64,000 nucleotides of DNA, from NCBI RefSeq assembly GCF_004378355.1, contig NZ_SNUB01000004.1:1-64000 (forward strand). The letters are read 5' to 3'. The notes beneath the pieces were generated by a model. It was not told the origin of the DNA. It made no database searches and saw nothing but the letters and a program-made list of their open reading frames with translations. This DNA comes from Psychromonas algicola. GTDB taxonomy: Bacteria; Pseudomonadota; Gammaproteobacteria; Enterobacterales; Psychromonadaceae. Both the position numbers and the translations under genes were made by a program. Shown in pieces: positions 49,270-58,405 of the stretch. Every line of letters starts with the position of its first letter. Position 1 is the first letter of the stretch.

Positions 49270-51111
49270 ATGGCGCAAACACCTCAATCACTACTTAAAG
49301 AGTTGATCATTAAAGGTAAAGAGAACGGTTTCTTAACGTTCGCAGAAGTAAATGATCATCTTCCGCAAGATATCGTGGATTCTGAGCAAATTGAAGATAT
49401 CATTCAAATGATTAATGACATGGGGATTCGTGTTGTTGAAACAGCACCGGATGCAGATGATCTTATATTATCTGGAACGGATAACGATGAACCTGATGAA
49501 GATGCAGTAGAAGCAGCGGCACAAGTTTTAGCAACGGTTGAATCAGAAATCGGCCGTACAACCGATCCAGTACGTATGTACATGCGTGAAATGGGTACTG
49601 TTGAGCTATTGACGCGTGAAGGCGAGATCGTTATTGCTAAGCGTATCGAAGAAGGCATCAAAGAAGTACAAAATTCAGTTTCTGAATACCCTGCCACTAT
49701 CCGTAACTTATTAGATAACTACGATAGCTACGAAGCAGAAGAAATGAAATTAACTGATTTAATCAGTGGCTTCATTGATCCAAATGACGATATGACACAA
49801 GCCGTTAGTGCAACTAATATCGGTTCAGAATTATCAAATAAAGAATTAGATGATGACGAAGAAGTAGAAGATGCTGAAGAAGAAGAGGAAGGTCCAAAAG
49901 GTCCTTGCCCTGAAGAAGCATTAGAGAAATTTACAGAATTACGTCGTTTAAATAACATCGTAGAAAAATCAATTGCGAAAAATGGTCGTAAACATGCTGA
50001 CACACTAGCAGCGATACAAGAGCAAGCAGAATACTTCCAGCAGTTTAAACTGATCCCTAAACAATTTGACCGCATGGTGAAATTGATCCGCGGCAATATG
50101 AATGCGGCTCGAATACAAGAACGTTTAATATTAAAAATCTGTGTTGAGCAATGCAAAATGCCTAAAGCCGATTTCATTAAAATGTTCAAAGGCAACGAAA
50201 CAAATAGCGCTTGGTTAGAAAAACTATTATCAGGTAACGAACCTTATGTAGCAGGCATTAAAGAATCTGAAGAAGATTTAGAGCGTTGTATTCGTAAAAT
50301 GCTAGCCATTGAAGATGAAAGCGCATTAACCATTACTAACTTGAAAGAAATTTCTCGCTCAATGAGCATTGGTGAAACCAAAGCTCGTCGTGCAAAAAAA
50401 GAAATGGTTGAAGCTAACTTACGTCTTGTTATCTCGATTGCTAAGAAATACACAAACCGTGGTTTACAGTTCTTAGATTTAATCCAAGAAGGTAATATCG
50501 GCCTAATGAAAGCCGTTGATAAATTTGAATACCGTCGTGGTTACAAATTCTCAACTTACGCGACATGGTGGATCCGTCAAGCAATTACTCGTTCAATTGC
50601 TGACCAAGCACGTACCATCCGTATTCCTGTACATATGATTGAAACGATTAATAAATTAAACCGTATCTCTCGTCAAATGTTACAAGAAATGGGTCGAGAG
50701 CCACAACCAGAAGAATTAGCAGAACGCATGATGATGCCTGAAGATAAAATTCGTAAGGTATTAAAAATTGCTAAAGAGCCAATTTCAATGGAAACGCCAA
50801 TCGGTGATGATGAAGATTCACACTTAGGTGACTTCATTGAAGATACAACGATTGCATTACCAGTAGATAGCGCAACAAGCGAAAGTCTTAAGAATGCAAC
50901 AAACGATGTATTAGAAGGCTTAACAGCTCGTGAAGCGAAAGTATTACGTATGCGTTTTGGTATCGATATGAACACTGACCACACATTAGAAGAAGTGGGC
51001 AAACAGTTCGACGTAACCCGTGAGCGTATTCGTCAAATCGAAGCAAAAGCATTACGTAAACTACGTCATCCAAGCCGTAGTGAACAACTTCGCAGCTTCT
51101 TAGACGAATAA
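49270..51111 (+). CDS. rpoD: RNA polymerase primary sigma factor RpoD (sigma-70)
   Basis: Housekeeping sigma factor. The start at the ATG at 49270 ([13 protein letters not shown]) gives 613 residues, the E. coli length; an ATG nine bases earlier is also possible. Region 1.1 ([21 protein letters not shown] in part), 1.2 ([21 protein letters not shown]), an acidic non-conserved region ([15 protein letters not shown]), region 2 ([34 protein letters not shown]), region 3 and region 4 ([36 protein letters not shown]) are all present. It is last in the operon, followed by a tRNA gene. Confidence 0.98.
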   Translation: MAQTPQSLLKELIIKGKENGFLTFAEVNDHLPQDIVDSEQIEDIIQMINDMGIRVVETAPDADDLILSGTDNDEPDEDAVEAAAQVLATVESEIGRTTDPVRMYMREMGTVELLTREGEIVIAKRIEEGIKEVQNSVSEYPATIRNLLDNYDSYEAEEMKLTDLISGFIDPNDDMTQAVSATNIGSELSNKELDDDEEVEDAEEEEEGPKGPCPEEALEKFTELRRLNNIVEKSIAKNGRKHADTLAAIQEQAEYFQQFKLIPKQFDRMVKLIRGNMNAARIQERLILKICVEQCKMPKADFIKMFKGNETNSAWLEKLLSGNEPYVAGIKESEEDLERCIRKMLAIEDESALTITNLKEISRSMSIGETKARRAKKEMVEANLRLVISIAKKYTNRGLQFLDLIQEGNIGLMKAVDKFEYRRGYKFSTYATWWIRQAITRSIADQARTIRIPVHMIETINKLNRISRQMLQEMGREPQPEELAERMMMPEDKIRKVLKIAKEPISMETPIGDDEDSHLGDFIEDTTIALPVDSATSESLKNATNDVLEGLTAREAKVLRMRFGIDMNTDHTLEEVGKQFDVTRERIRQIEAKALRKLRHPSRSEQLRSFLDE

Positions 51112-51219
51112 AAAGGTAGTTAAATAGGCAAATAACGCAAAAGAAAGGCAACATTATTTAATTTATTTTAAAAATGTTATCTTTTACGCTGATTAAATAA
51201 GCAATCAATCGCGATAAGC

Positions 51220-51248
51220 TAGACAGGTAAAACAGTAGCTTATATAAT
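51220..51248 (+). promoter_or_regulatory. Promoter of the tRNA-Ile gene
   Basis: TAGACA (51220-51225) and TATAAT (51243-51248) with 17-nt spacing, 15 nt before the mature tRNA. The AATCAGCCC stretch after the -10 would be the discriminator and 5' leader. Confidence 0.6.
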
Positions 51249-51263
51249 CAGCCCACAATTTTA

Positions 51264-51340
51264 GGCCCTTTAGCTCAGTTGGTTAGAGCATACGACTCAT
51301 AATCGTCAGGTCCCCCGTTCGAGTCGGGGAAGGGCCACCA
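51264..51340 (+). tRNA. tRNA-Ile2 (anticodon CAT, lysidine-type)
   Basis: 77-nt tRNA with encoded CCA. Acceptor GGCCCTT pairs with AAGGGCC. The D arm, anticodon arm with CAT at 51298-51300 in loop CTCATAA, and the T arm CCCCG-TTCGAGT-CGGGG are clear. The sequence resembles E. coli ileX (GGCCCCTTAGCTCAG..., ACTCATAATC) and not the methionine tRNAs, so the anticodon C should be changed to lysidine by TilS to read AUA. This assignment by similarity is strong but not computed. Confidence 0.93.
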
Positions 51341-51348
51341 TATATAGC

Positions 51349-51384
51349 AAGGCGTAGCAGGTTAATACCTACTACGCCTTTTTT
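51349..51384 (+). terminator. Terminator after rpoD/tRNA-Ile
   Basis: Stem AAGGCGTAG-c-AG / CT-a-CTACGCCTT followed by a T-run, nine bases past the tRNA CCA end. Confidence 0.88.
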
Positions 51385-51395
51385 ATATCTGCAAT

Positions 51396-51419
51396 AAGGG
51401 GTGTAGTTGTGGGTGTAGT
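51396..51419 (+). repeat. Short tandem direct repeat downstream of the tRNA
   Basis: GGGTGTAGTTGT followed directly by GGGTGTAGTTAG, just beyond the tRNA terminator. Similar GGGTGTA repeats are, to my recollection, common beside tRNA-integrated elements next to integrase starts. No integrase is present, so at most it is an old scar. Confidence 0.35.
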
Positions 51420-51457
51420 TAGGGACTTACTAACATGACGATTAGTCATTTTTATCC

Positions 51458-51481
51458 AAAAAAAGAGCTCATTAGAGCTCT
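51458..51481 (-). terminator. kdsB terminator
   Basis: Hairpin AGAGCTC-ATTA-GAGCTCT with seven A residues on its plus-strand left, giving a U-run in minus RNA; 36 bp past the kdsB stop. Confidence 0.82.
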
Positions 51482-51516
51482 CTTTAATCATTTAAAATGT
51501 CATCTACTTCTTAGCG

Positions 51517-52296
51517 TTAAGCTTGTTTGATAATATCAATAACCCGAGCTAAATCTTCTTCTGTATCAACGCCGTGTGCCGGTGCAGAAGCAATAATACC
51601 GCATTGAATGGTAATACCATGTTGTAGCGGCCTTAACTGCTCAAGGGACTCTAACTGTTCAAGTGGAGAAGCAGATAGTGTTGGAATACGCTTAAGCGTA
51701 TCAACACGGTACGCATACATACCTATATGACGATAAACATCAGTTTCAGGTAATATCTCACTGCCTGCGGCAAATTCATCGCGTGGCCACGGAATAGGCG
51801 CTCGGCTAAAGTATAAAGCCTCATTACTATGACTCAATACCGCTTTAACAACATTTGGGTTGGTAAAATCTGCAAAGGTTTTGATGGGAGTAACCAGCGT
51901 AGCCAAACCAGCACCAGATGAATTTTTCAATAAATCAGCAACATCACTAATTAGTTGAGAATCTATTAATGGTTCATCACCTTGCAAATTAACAACAATA
52001 TCATCATCTGCCCAGCCTGACTTTTCAGCCACTTCAGCCAATCGTTCCGTGCCAGAAGAATGGTTAACGGAGGTCATCGCCACATCACCGCCAAAACCTT
52101 TTACCACTTCTGCAATACGCTCATCATCAGTTGCAACCACAATACTACTAAAGCCAGCTTCTAAAGCACGTTGATAAACATGCCAAATCATCGGATGCCC
52201 AACAATATCGCGTAAAGGCTTACCCGGTAAACGGCTAGAGCCAAAGCGGGCAGGGATGACTATGTGAATTTGATTCGTTAAAAGAATGTAATTCAT
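51517..52296 (-). CDS. kdsB: CMP-Kdo synthetase (3-deoxy-manno-octulosonate cytidylyltransferase)
   Basis: It activates Kdo with CTP for lipopolysaccharide and, in group 2 capsules, for the Kdo linker. The nucleotide loop IPARFGSSRLPGKPL, VATDDERI, SGTERLAEV, VNLQGDEPLI and YFSRAPIPWPRD are present, and HGVDTEEDLARV is near the end. 259 residues, with a few extra N-terminal residues compared with E. coli KdsB (248). Because it borders the capsule locus it could be the capsule-dedicated copy (KpsU); I cannot tell whether another kdsB exists elsewhere. Confidence 0.93.
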   Translation of the reverse strand: MNYILLTNQIHIVIPARFGSSRLPGKPLRDIVGHPMIWHVYQRALEAGFSSIVVATDDERIAEVVKGFGGDVAMTSVNHSSGTERLAEVAEKSGWADDDIVVNLQGDEPLIDSQLISDVADLLKNSSGAGLATLVTPIKTFADFTNPNVVKAVLSHSNEALYFSRAPIPWPRDEFAAGSEILPETDVYRHIGMYAYRVDTLKRIPTLSASPLEQLESLEQLRPLQHGITIQCGIIASAPAHGVDTEEDLARVIDIIKQA

Positions 52297-52755
52297 TATA
52301 AATAACCTTAATAAATAACTTTAAAATATATTCAACATTAACTTTATCAGTAATTTGTTTATACATTCGATGTATCTAAAATTATGATTACTGCCTCACA
52401 TGACCATTAAAAAGTATAAATTGTATCAGAATAAATACTACGGTGATTCCGTATCTGTTTATCAAAAAATAACGTACTTCATAAGTAATTAAGGAACTTT
52501 GAGTTTTATTATTAATGGGAGAATAAATATTGTCATAGTCATAACTAACCTACATATAAATAAAAGAATAATATCAACTACATCAGCAATAAAGGAATTA
52601 TTAAAGCATATATGATTTATTGATGAATATTCTTTTATAATATGTATTTGACAAAGTTAAGCTAAGCGGCTAACAAAAAAACTCTTCCATAATGTTTTTT
52701 GATAATAACTATTAATTATCCAAATATTTTATTAAATTTATTCTAAATTAATACA
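52297..52755. other. AT-rich intergenic region at the edge of the capsule locus
   Basis: 459 bp, very AT-rich, without ORFs or clear hairpins. It marks a fall in GC content between the conserved backbone (kdsB and before) and the glycan genes to the right. Confidence 0.5.
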
Positions 52756-53409
52756 TCAATCATTATCTAACTTTTCAAATTTATAACCAAACGCATTAAT
52801 ATCATCTAAATAAATATCTCTAACCTCTCTACGAGTATGCCCGTTATAATAATGACTATAGTGTTTATGTTTTGATTTGTTTATTACAGGGAGAGCAGGT
52901 AACGATATACCATATTCAGATTCTACAAATGCCTGAACAACTTTAAAATCTTCAGGTAAAGATTCAAATCTACATATAAACTTGCTTAGCATACCTGAAC
53001 GGCTTTTTAAAATACTCATTTGAGAGCGAATATGAACGTCAGAAATTTCTTTATGATGTACTTTTAATTTATCTACAAAATCACTAAAACTCATATTTTT
53101 TTGCATATCATAAGAAGATAAGCGTTCATGCCAACCATCTTTTCTATTTATTTTATCGCTATAAGTTGAGATCAGTCGATCCCATGGGTTCCTAACTACA
53201 GTAAAAGAAAAACAACTAGGGAATAATTCTTCAGCTTCAGCTTTAGTAATTTGAAATTCAGCAAATATTTTATGTACTTTTTTAGAATCGACCTCTTTTG
53301 GTAAATCTAATAATGGTAATAATGATGACTTTACTGATGAATTTGCACACTTGGGCATACCCAAGAATATAATATTATGTTTTGGTAATTTATAATAGAC
53401 TGGTTGCAT
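52756..53409 (-). CDS. Sulfotransferase family protein (Sulfotransfer_2-like)
   Basis: 217 residues carrying the two PAPS-binding motifs of carbohydrate sulfotransferases: the 5'-phosphosulfate loop GMPKCANSSVK at 17-27 and the 3'-phosphate motif VVRNPWDRLISTYSDK at 71-86. A later RFESLPEDF block is typical of the heparan-2-O/chondroitin-type bacterial relatives. It most likely adds sulfate from PAPS to a sugar of the locus's polysaccharide; the acceptor is unknown. No signal peptide is seen, so it acts in the cytoplasm before export. It lies at the 3' end of the capsule gene row, low in GC. Confidence 0.85.
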   Translation of the reverse strand: MQPVYYKLPKHNIIFLGMPKCANSSVKSSLLPLLDLPKEVDSKKVHKIFAEFQITKAEAEELFPSCFSFTVVRNPWDRLISTYSDKINRKDGWHERLSSYDMQKNMSFSDFVDKLKVHHKEISDVHIRSQMSILKSRSGMLSKFICRFESLPEDFKVVQAFVESEYGISLPALPVINKSKHKHYSHYYNGHTRREVRDIYLDDINAFGYKFEKLDND

Positions 53410-53590
53410 GTTAACCTCATAATTGAAAATACTTTCATAGTACTAAAGTTTCGTCATCCAATAATAGGATGATATCCATTCGGTGATAATAAGACTTAAA
53501 CTTATACAACAATATAAATTGTAAAGTTGATAATATAATTTATTTAAGTCAGGTAAATAGTTTAAATATTATAATTCTTTTCACAATCCT

Positions 53591-56500
53591 TTATATATTA
53601 AAAAACTTGCAAATAGGTTTCAAAAATTTTGAATCTCGTAAAAATGCTCGAGGATTAGTTTTAAATTTTCGTATTTTCCTTTTATATATAGATAAGGTTT
53701 GTTCCTTAAAAGGAAGTATTTCAGAATTTGAATTAGATTCGACGTTACTTACAAAATTAGAATTAACTAAAACTTTGGCTCCCTCTTTCCACCAACTATC
53801 TTTCAAAAAATCAGAATAATTAGCATTTGTAATTTTCGAATATAAGACACTAGGTATAAGATAGCGTGAATTGTTTCCTCCAAATTGGTCCACAAAAGAA
53901 ATATCATCAAACATTTTTGCATCCTTAAGTAAAGGGGATTGAATAAATTTAATATAAGATTTAAGTGAACGAGTTGGTGAAACTTCATATATTAGAACAT
54001 TTCCACCTACAGATTTTTTTATTATCGAAACATAATCTTTAACTCCTTCATGTACCTCTTCTACAACTTTGAACCTACGGTTTTCATCCCCAGAAACATA
54101 AACCTCTTTTAGTTCCCCTTCTTTACGAATGAATTTTTTAAAAGAAGGTATTGCTGGAAGAAACAAAAATTCAAACATCCCAATATTTTTACAATATGGA
54201 TGTTGGCTAAATTTATTCTCTTCAAAATTAGCCAAGTAACCTTTAATATCGAAGCCTTTATCATAAACAGATTTTGCACCATAAAATGTCATAAAGTAAT
54301 AACCTCCAATATCAGTGCGCCCCCCCAATAATTTACCTAAATAATTTTGTAATGATGCATTATGACCAATATCAACGATTGAGGATTTTCGTTTAGAATT
54401 GATACCGGTAGAATCCAGATACTGAAGCAAACAATCGCGTTCTTCTTTGGCCTTAGTTAGAATTAAATCTTTATTAAGAAGTAAAAAAAGTTTAAACTTT
54501 TTAAGTTGACTACTGCGTTTTATATCAACTACCTGCTCAATATTATCAAACCCAGCATCCTTTACTTTTTTTATATCTATTTCACTTTTTTGAATGTCAA
54601 ATCGAGCTTCCATTATTTGATGTAGTGCGACTTTTGAAAACGCAAGAGAAGTAGAGTCTAAAATATCTTGCTCTGTTTCCAAACTAGCAGAACTATAACA
54701 ACGTCGAGAAGCAAGAAGATAATGAGACTTAGGGGCATTAGGTATATTTGAACTAATTTCATCATAAATAGTTTTGACTAAATAACCATCTCGAGCCAAA
54801 AAGTATAAATCTTCAACTCCATCTCTGATCGCTTGTTCAAGAATCCATTTTGTGAAGCCTAGTAAAACTGGACCACAAGCTTCAAAACCCAATCTATACG
54901 GCTTCCCTTCAAACCAATCCGTTTTTGTTTGTTTGTTATCATAAAACTTCCGAGAAATAGCACCGTGCATTAAAGATGAGCCTAAACTATCACTAATCTC
55001 TGATGGGTGATATATATCAGAGTATAAACGAGATGAAACATAAGTATCTTGGATTAAAGGTATATGTATAGCTGAAATCCCTGCCTCTTTAGCTTTTAAA
55101 AAGTCAGATAAATAGTTATCACCAATATGTAGAATTGAACCTCCTACTTGCTCTGATTTTACAAATTCAAACAACGTCCCAGATTTCTTAAGAAGGTTAT
55201 ATTCACTTGAAACATAACATTTATCATAATTACTATAACCGAGCTTTCGTACAATAAATTCAATATCAGAAGCAGGCAAATACATATCTGAAACTAGTAT
55301 TACTTTTTTACCCAATGCTATTGCATGATTATAGAGTTCCTCCCCTAATTTTCGAACCATCATAACTTCATTTTCAATACGAATTTCTAACTTGCGCAGT
55401 TTTACAATACTTTTTTTCGATAAGTTCGTTAATAATCTAATTTTGTTATAGACATCTAGAAAACTAATCTCTTCTTTGTTATCACTTCTGATTTTTTTAA
55501 TTACATTATTGGCTGCTCGTTCTCTTAAACGCCTAAATCCACCATATTGTATTAATGATTTATTTTCACTAGAAAAAATTGCAGTAGCTTCTGTATCCAT
55601 TAGATCAAAAACATGATTCGGATGCATCAATCGACGTGTAATTAAGGTGTCAAAAATATCAAATGAGATTACATCATGCTTTTCGATTTCTCTTTTAACG
55701 TCAAAAACATTTACAGGCTGATTCGAAAACATGTTTACTGATTGAGTTGAAGACATATGAGAAGCAAATCTATTTAAATCGTCCATAACCTGTTTAGTTT
55801 GAATACCAGCAGTAAGCTGATCAAAAATAAGTTGTTCATTTTCAGGTTCTTTAAAATAATCGAATTCAATACTTCCATTACGGTGTTTTTTTATCGCCTC
55901 ATCCAAGAAAGCATATAGCCAATCACCATTCTGTACCTTAGAATTCATTAATGGGTAATAACGAGTCAATAGATGGTATAAAGCGCCATCAAAATTAACT
56001 TTTGCATCTAGGTTGCTGTCTAGAACCACAGCAGCTTCTTCTAATTCCCCTGCATTGAAGGTAGCCAAATGCGAGTTGCCAATCGAAAATAGTGGCTTCC
56101 TCCAAAATACAGCTTGAAGTCCAACAGATGACGAAACTGTTGCAACTGCGTCCACATAAGGTAAAATCCACTGTGAACACCAACGAATTTTTTGAATTTT
56201 TGAATTATATAAAAGATTAGAGTATTCTAATTGTAATTTCTCAAATTCAGTTTGAATTATAAAGTTTTTATCTGCAGCATGAAAAGTGACGTAGATACCA
56301 ATAGATGGATCAACTCTTTTTAAAATATACCTTACTAAATCTAATTGGCATTTTATATCTGAATTTTCAGGTAGATTATCATCGAAAGCAAAATATTTCG
56401 AAACTTGCAAAGGGACTAATATAACTTTTTTGTAATTCCCTCGTATATCATCAGATTTAATTGGATTATATCTATCAATAAAATCTGCGTAGGTACTTCT

Positions 56501-57064
56501 AAGTGCAGTAAGACGTTCCAATTGCTTTTCTGTAACTTTCAAATTAATTAATTCATTTTTAAATTTACGAATATAACTATCTTTATAAATACCACAAGGA
56601 TCAAAGCAACCAAGCTCAGGAAATGGCGCTCGAGATAAAGCCCCAAGCATACTATTTAAGAATGCAGCATTAGGAAATAAACTTTTAAGATAAGGTGCAT
56701 TACTTTCATAACAAATAATAACATCTGGAATAAATGTTCCTAAAGATTTTTTGCAAAGCTCTTCCATTGCTTTTTTATCTTTATCTGAATACTCTCCTGT
56801 ATACCATTTACTAGCAATAACGTTACTTTCAGGAAACAAGTCTGATATATTTTTTTGAATAATAGAATGAATTTTTACATCTTCTAATAATTTTTCTTCA
56901 TTCGCAGCTTTTACAACTTCCTGACTAGATAAAAGATGAACTTCACAATTTGAATTCTTTTTTAAAGCAAGCATCTCTTTTGAAATGTGATTTCTTATTG
57001 TTCCTAATCTAAAAAGGGTGTTACCTAACTCTTTACGAGGCTCTATAAAATATAGTACTTTCAT
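53591..57064 (-). CDS. Capsule glycosyltransferase-like / HAD-family fusion protein
   Basis: 1157 residues. The N-terminal ~400 look like the Capsule_synth family (KpsC/KpsS type), with VDAVATVSSSVGLQAVFWRKPLFSIG, parallel to VVTVNSTVGLSAL in the KpsS fragment at 63542-64000. Residues ~460-665 are a HAD domain: motif I SFDIFDTLITRR (Asp469, Asp472), motif II LVSDMYLP and motif III HIGDNYLSDFLKA. Residues ~690-1110 match the tail that usually follows such HAD domains in COG5610-type polysaccharide proteins (DLYFLARDGYLVKTIYDE, IVDIGHNASLQNYL). The end carries a basic motif KIRKFKTNPRAFLRDSK (1130-1146) shared with KpsE here. A glycosyl- or phosphosugar-transfer role is likely but the reaction is unknown. 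Low GC suggests transfer with the locus. Confidence 0.75.
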   Translation of the reverse strand: MKVLYFIEPRKELGNTLFRLGTIRNHISKEMLALKKNSNCEVHLLSSQEVVKAANEEKLLEDVKIHSIIQKNISDLFPESNVIASKWYTGEYSDKDKKAMEELCKKSLGTFIPDVIICYESNAPYLKSLFPNAAFLNSMLGALSRAPFPELGCFDPCGIYKDSYIRKFKNELINLKVTEKQLERLTALRSTYADFIDRYNPIKSDDIRGNYKKVILVPLQVSKYFAFDDNLPENSDIKCQLDLVRYILKRVDPSIGIYVTFHAADKNFIIQTEFEKLQLEYSNLLYNSKIQKIRWCSQWILPYVDAVATVSSSVGLQAVFWRKPLFSIGNSHLATFNAGELEEAAVVLDSNLDAKVNFDGALYHLLTRYYPLMNSKVQNGDWLYAFLDEAIKKHRNGSIEFDYFKEPENEQLIFDQLTAGIQTKQVMDDLNRFASHMSSTQSVNMFSNQPVNVFDVKREIEKHDVISFDIFDTLITRRLMHPNHVFDLMDTEATAIFSSENKSLIQYGGFRRLRERAANNVIKKIRSDNKEEISFLDVYNKIRLLTNLSKKSIVKLRKLEIRIENEVMMVRKLGEELYNHAIALGKKVILVSDMYLPASDIEFIVRKLGYSNYDKCYVSSEYNLLKKSGTLFEFVKSEQVGGSILHIGDNYLSDFLKAKEAGISAIHIPLIQDTYVSSRLYSDIYHPSEISDSLGSSLMHGAISRKFYDNKQTKTDWFEGKPYRLGFEACGPVLLGFTKWILEQAIRDGVEDLYFLARDGYLVKTIYDEISSNIPNAPKSHYLLASRRCYSSASLETEQDILDSTSLAFSKVALHQIMEARFDIQKSEIDIKKVKDAGFDNIEQVVDIKRSSQLKKFKLFLLLNKDLILTKAKEERDCLLQYLDSTGINSKRKSSIVDIGHNASLQNYLGKLLGGRTDIGGYYFMTFYGAKSVYDKGFDIKGYLANFEENKFSQHPYCKNIGMFEFLFLPAIPSFKKFIRKEGELKEVYVSGDENRRFKVVEEVHEGVKDYVSIIKKSVGGNVLIYEVSPTRSLKSYIKFIQSPLLKDAKMFDDISFVDQFGGNNSRYLIPSVLYSKITNANYSDFLKDSWWKEGAKVLVNSNFVSNVESNSNSEILPFKEQTLSIYKRKIRKFKTNPRAFLRDSKFLKPICKFFNI

Positions 57065-57286
57065 GAAAATCCTTAAAAAATATTAAAAATTAGATTTTAC
57101 GATCCACTAACTAGTTCTTATACAAAGTAGAAACGTTACTTTCTATTGAAACAATTACTCTATGGCTAGCTACAAAAAAATCACCATAACAATTACCAAA
57201 ATTTAAATATTGCTTACATAATAAACTTGGCTAATTAGAATAAATTCAATCAAACCTAGCCAATACAAAACTCACAATATAAAAAT

Positions 57287-58288
57287 TTAAATTTTATATA
57301 TATCAATTAATCCAACAACTAAATGTAAATCATTAAGAACAATAAGAGATGATACTTTTCCATCTTGCATTTTCTCTTCAGCGTCATTTAACATGTCATG
57401 CTCAAAACACACTATAGGTGCAGCACTCATCACATCTTGAGCTCTAAATTCGCTAAGCAGCTTATCCCCTCCTAACGAACGACGTAAATCACCATCTGTA
57501 ATGACACCAACGAGGTTCTTATTGTTTGTTACGATTGCGAGCCCTTTACGCCCTTTATTCATCGTGATAATGACATCATTCATCTTATCTAAAATATCGA
57601 CAATTGGCAGATTTTCATTTGTCATAACATCTTTAACTTGTGTTAACAAACGTTTCCCTAATGACCCTCCAGGATGAAAGCGTGCAAAATCATTCGGTGC
57701 AAAACCACGTTTATGCATCAGTGCAATAGCAAGCGCATCCCCTAAGGCCGTCGTTAATGTGGTCGAGGTGGTTGGTGCTAAATTGTTGGGGCAGGTTTCT
57801 TTTTCCATTTTCAGCTCTAACACGGCATTTGAGTTTTTAGCCATGGTTGATTCAGCATTGTTACAAATAGAAATAATCGGGTTAGCAAACCCTTTCAACG
57901 ATGGGATCAATTGTAACACTTCATCGGTTTCGCCACTATTTGAAATGAGGATCACCACATCTTCTTTAGTGATCATCCCTAAATCGCCATGAAAGGCTTC
58001 ACCAGGGTGAACAAAAAAACTTGGCGTGCCTGTAGAGGCTAACGTAGCACAAATTTTACGCCCAATAAGACCTGATTTCCCCATACCAGAAATAATAATA
58101 TGCCCTTTACATTGATACATGTAACTTAACGCTTTATGAAACTCTAACTGATTAAAGTTATTGCCTAATGAAAGTAGCGCTTCACCCTGCTCTGTTAATG
58201 TTTTTTGAATGCTTTCCAGCGCTGAACCTTCAAATGGTGTTTGCTCATATGCTTTATCAACATTTAATTGCATGCTACTACTGTTCAT
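57287..58288 (-). CDS. kpsF: Arabinose-5-phosphate isomerase KpsF
   Basis: It interconverts ribulose-5-P and arabinose-5-P, the first committed step to Kdo. An SIS domain (~40-185) has ISGMGKSGLIGRKI, STGTPSFFVHPGEAFHGDLG and ISNSGETDEV. Two CBS domains (~210-333) have RKGLAIVTNNKNLVGVITDGDLRR. AGAAGG lies six bases before the ATG. 333 residues, like KpsF/KdsD/GutQ. The position beside kpsD/E/T/M makes it the capsule copy. Confidence 0.94.
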   Translation of the reverse strand: MNSSSMQLNVDKAYEQTPFEGSALESIQKTLTEQGEALLSLGNNFNQLEFHKALSYMYQCKGHIIISGMGKSGLIGRKICATLASTGTPSFFVHPGEAFHGDLGMITKEDVVILISNSGETDEVLQLIPSLKGFANPIISICNNAESTMAKNSNAVLELKMEKETCPNNLAPTTSTTLTTALGDALAIALMHKRGFAPNDFARFHPGGSLGKRLLTQVKDVMTNENLPIVDILDKMNDVIITMNKGRKGLAIVTNNKNLVGVITDGDLRRSLGGDKLLSEFRAQDVMSAAPIVCFEHDMLNDAEEKMQDGKVSSLIVLNDLHLVVGLIDIYKI

Positions 58289-58405
58289 TTTTACCTTCTT
58301 ATTTCTATACGTTTATTCGGTTTAATTATTAGTTGTTAATTAGCCTTCGCCAAATAAAGTACATCAACTAATATCAATGATTCATTAACTGGTGCTTAAA
58401 CTGCA

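Noticed and set aside
49728-50195. Long antisense frames opposite rpoD, barA, kpsD and other genes (for example 155 codons here, 139 at 13113-13532, 126 at 58780-59160).
   Set aside because: Low-complexity Ser/Leu/Ile-rich translations that mirror codon bias of the true genes; no ribosome sites or recognised domains.
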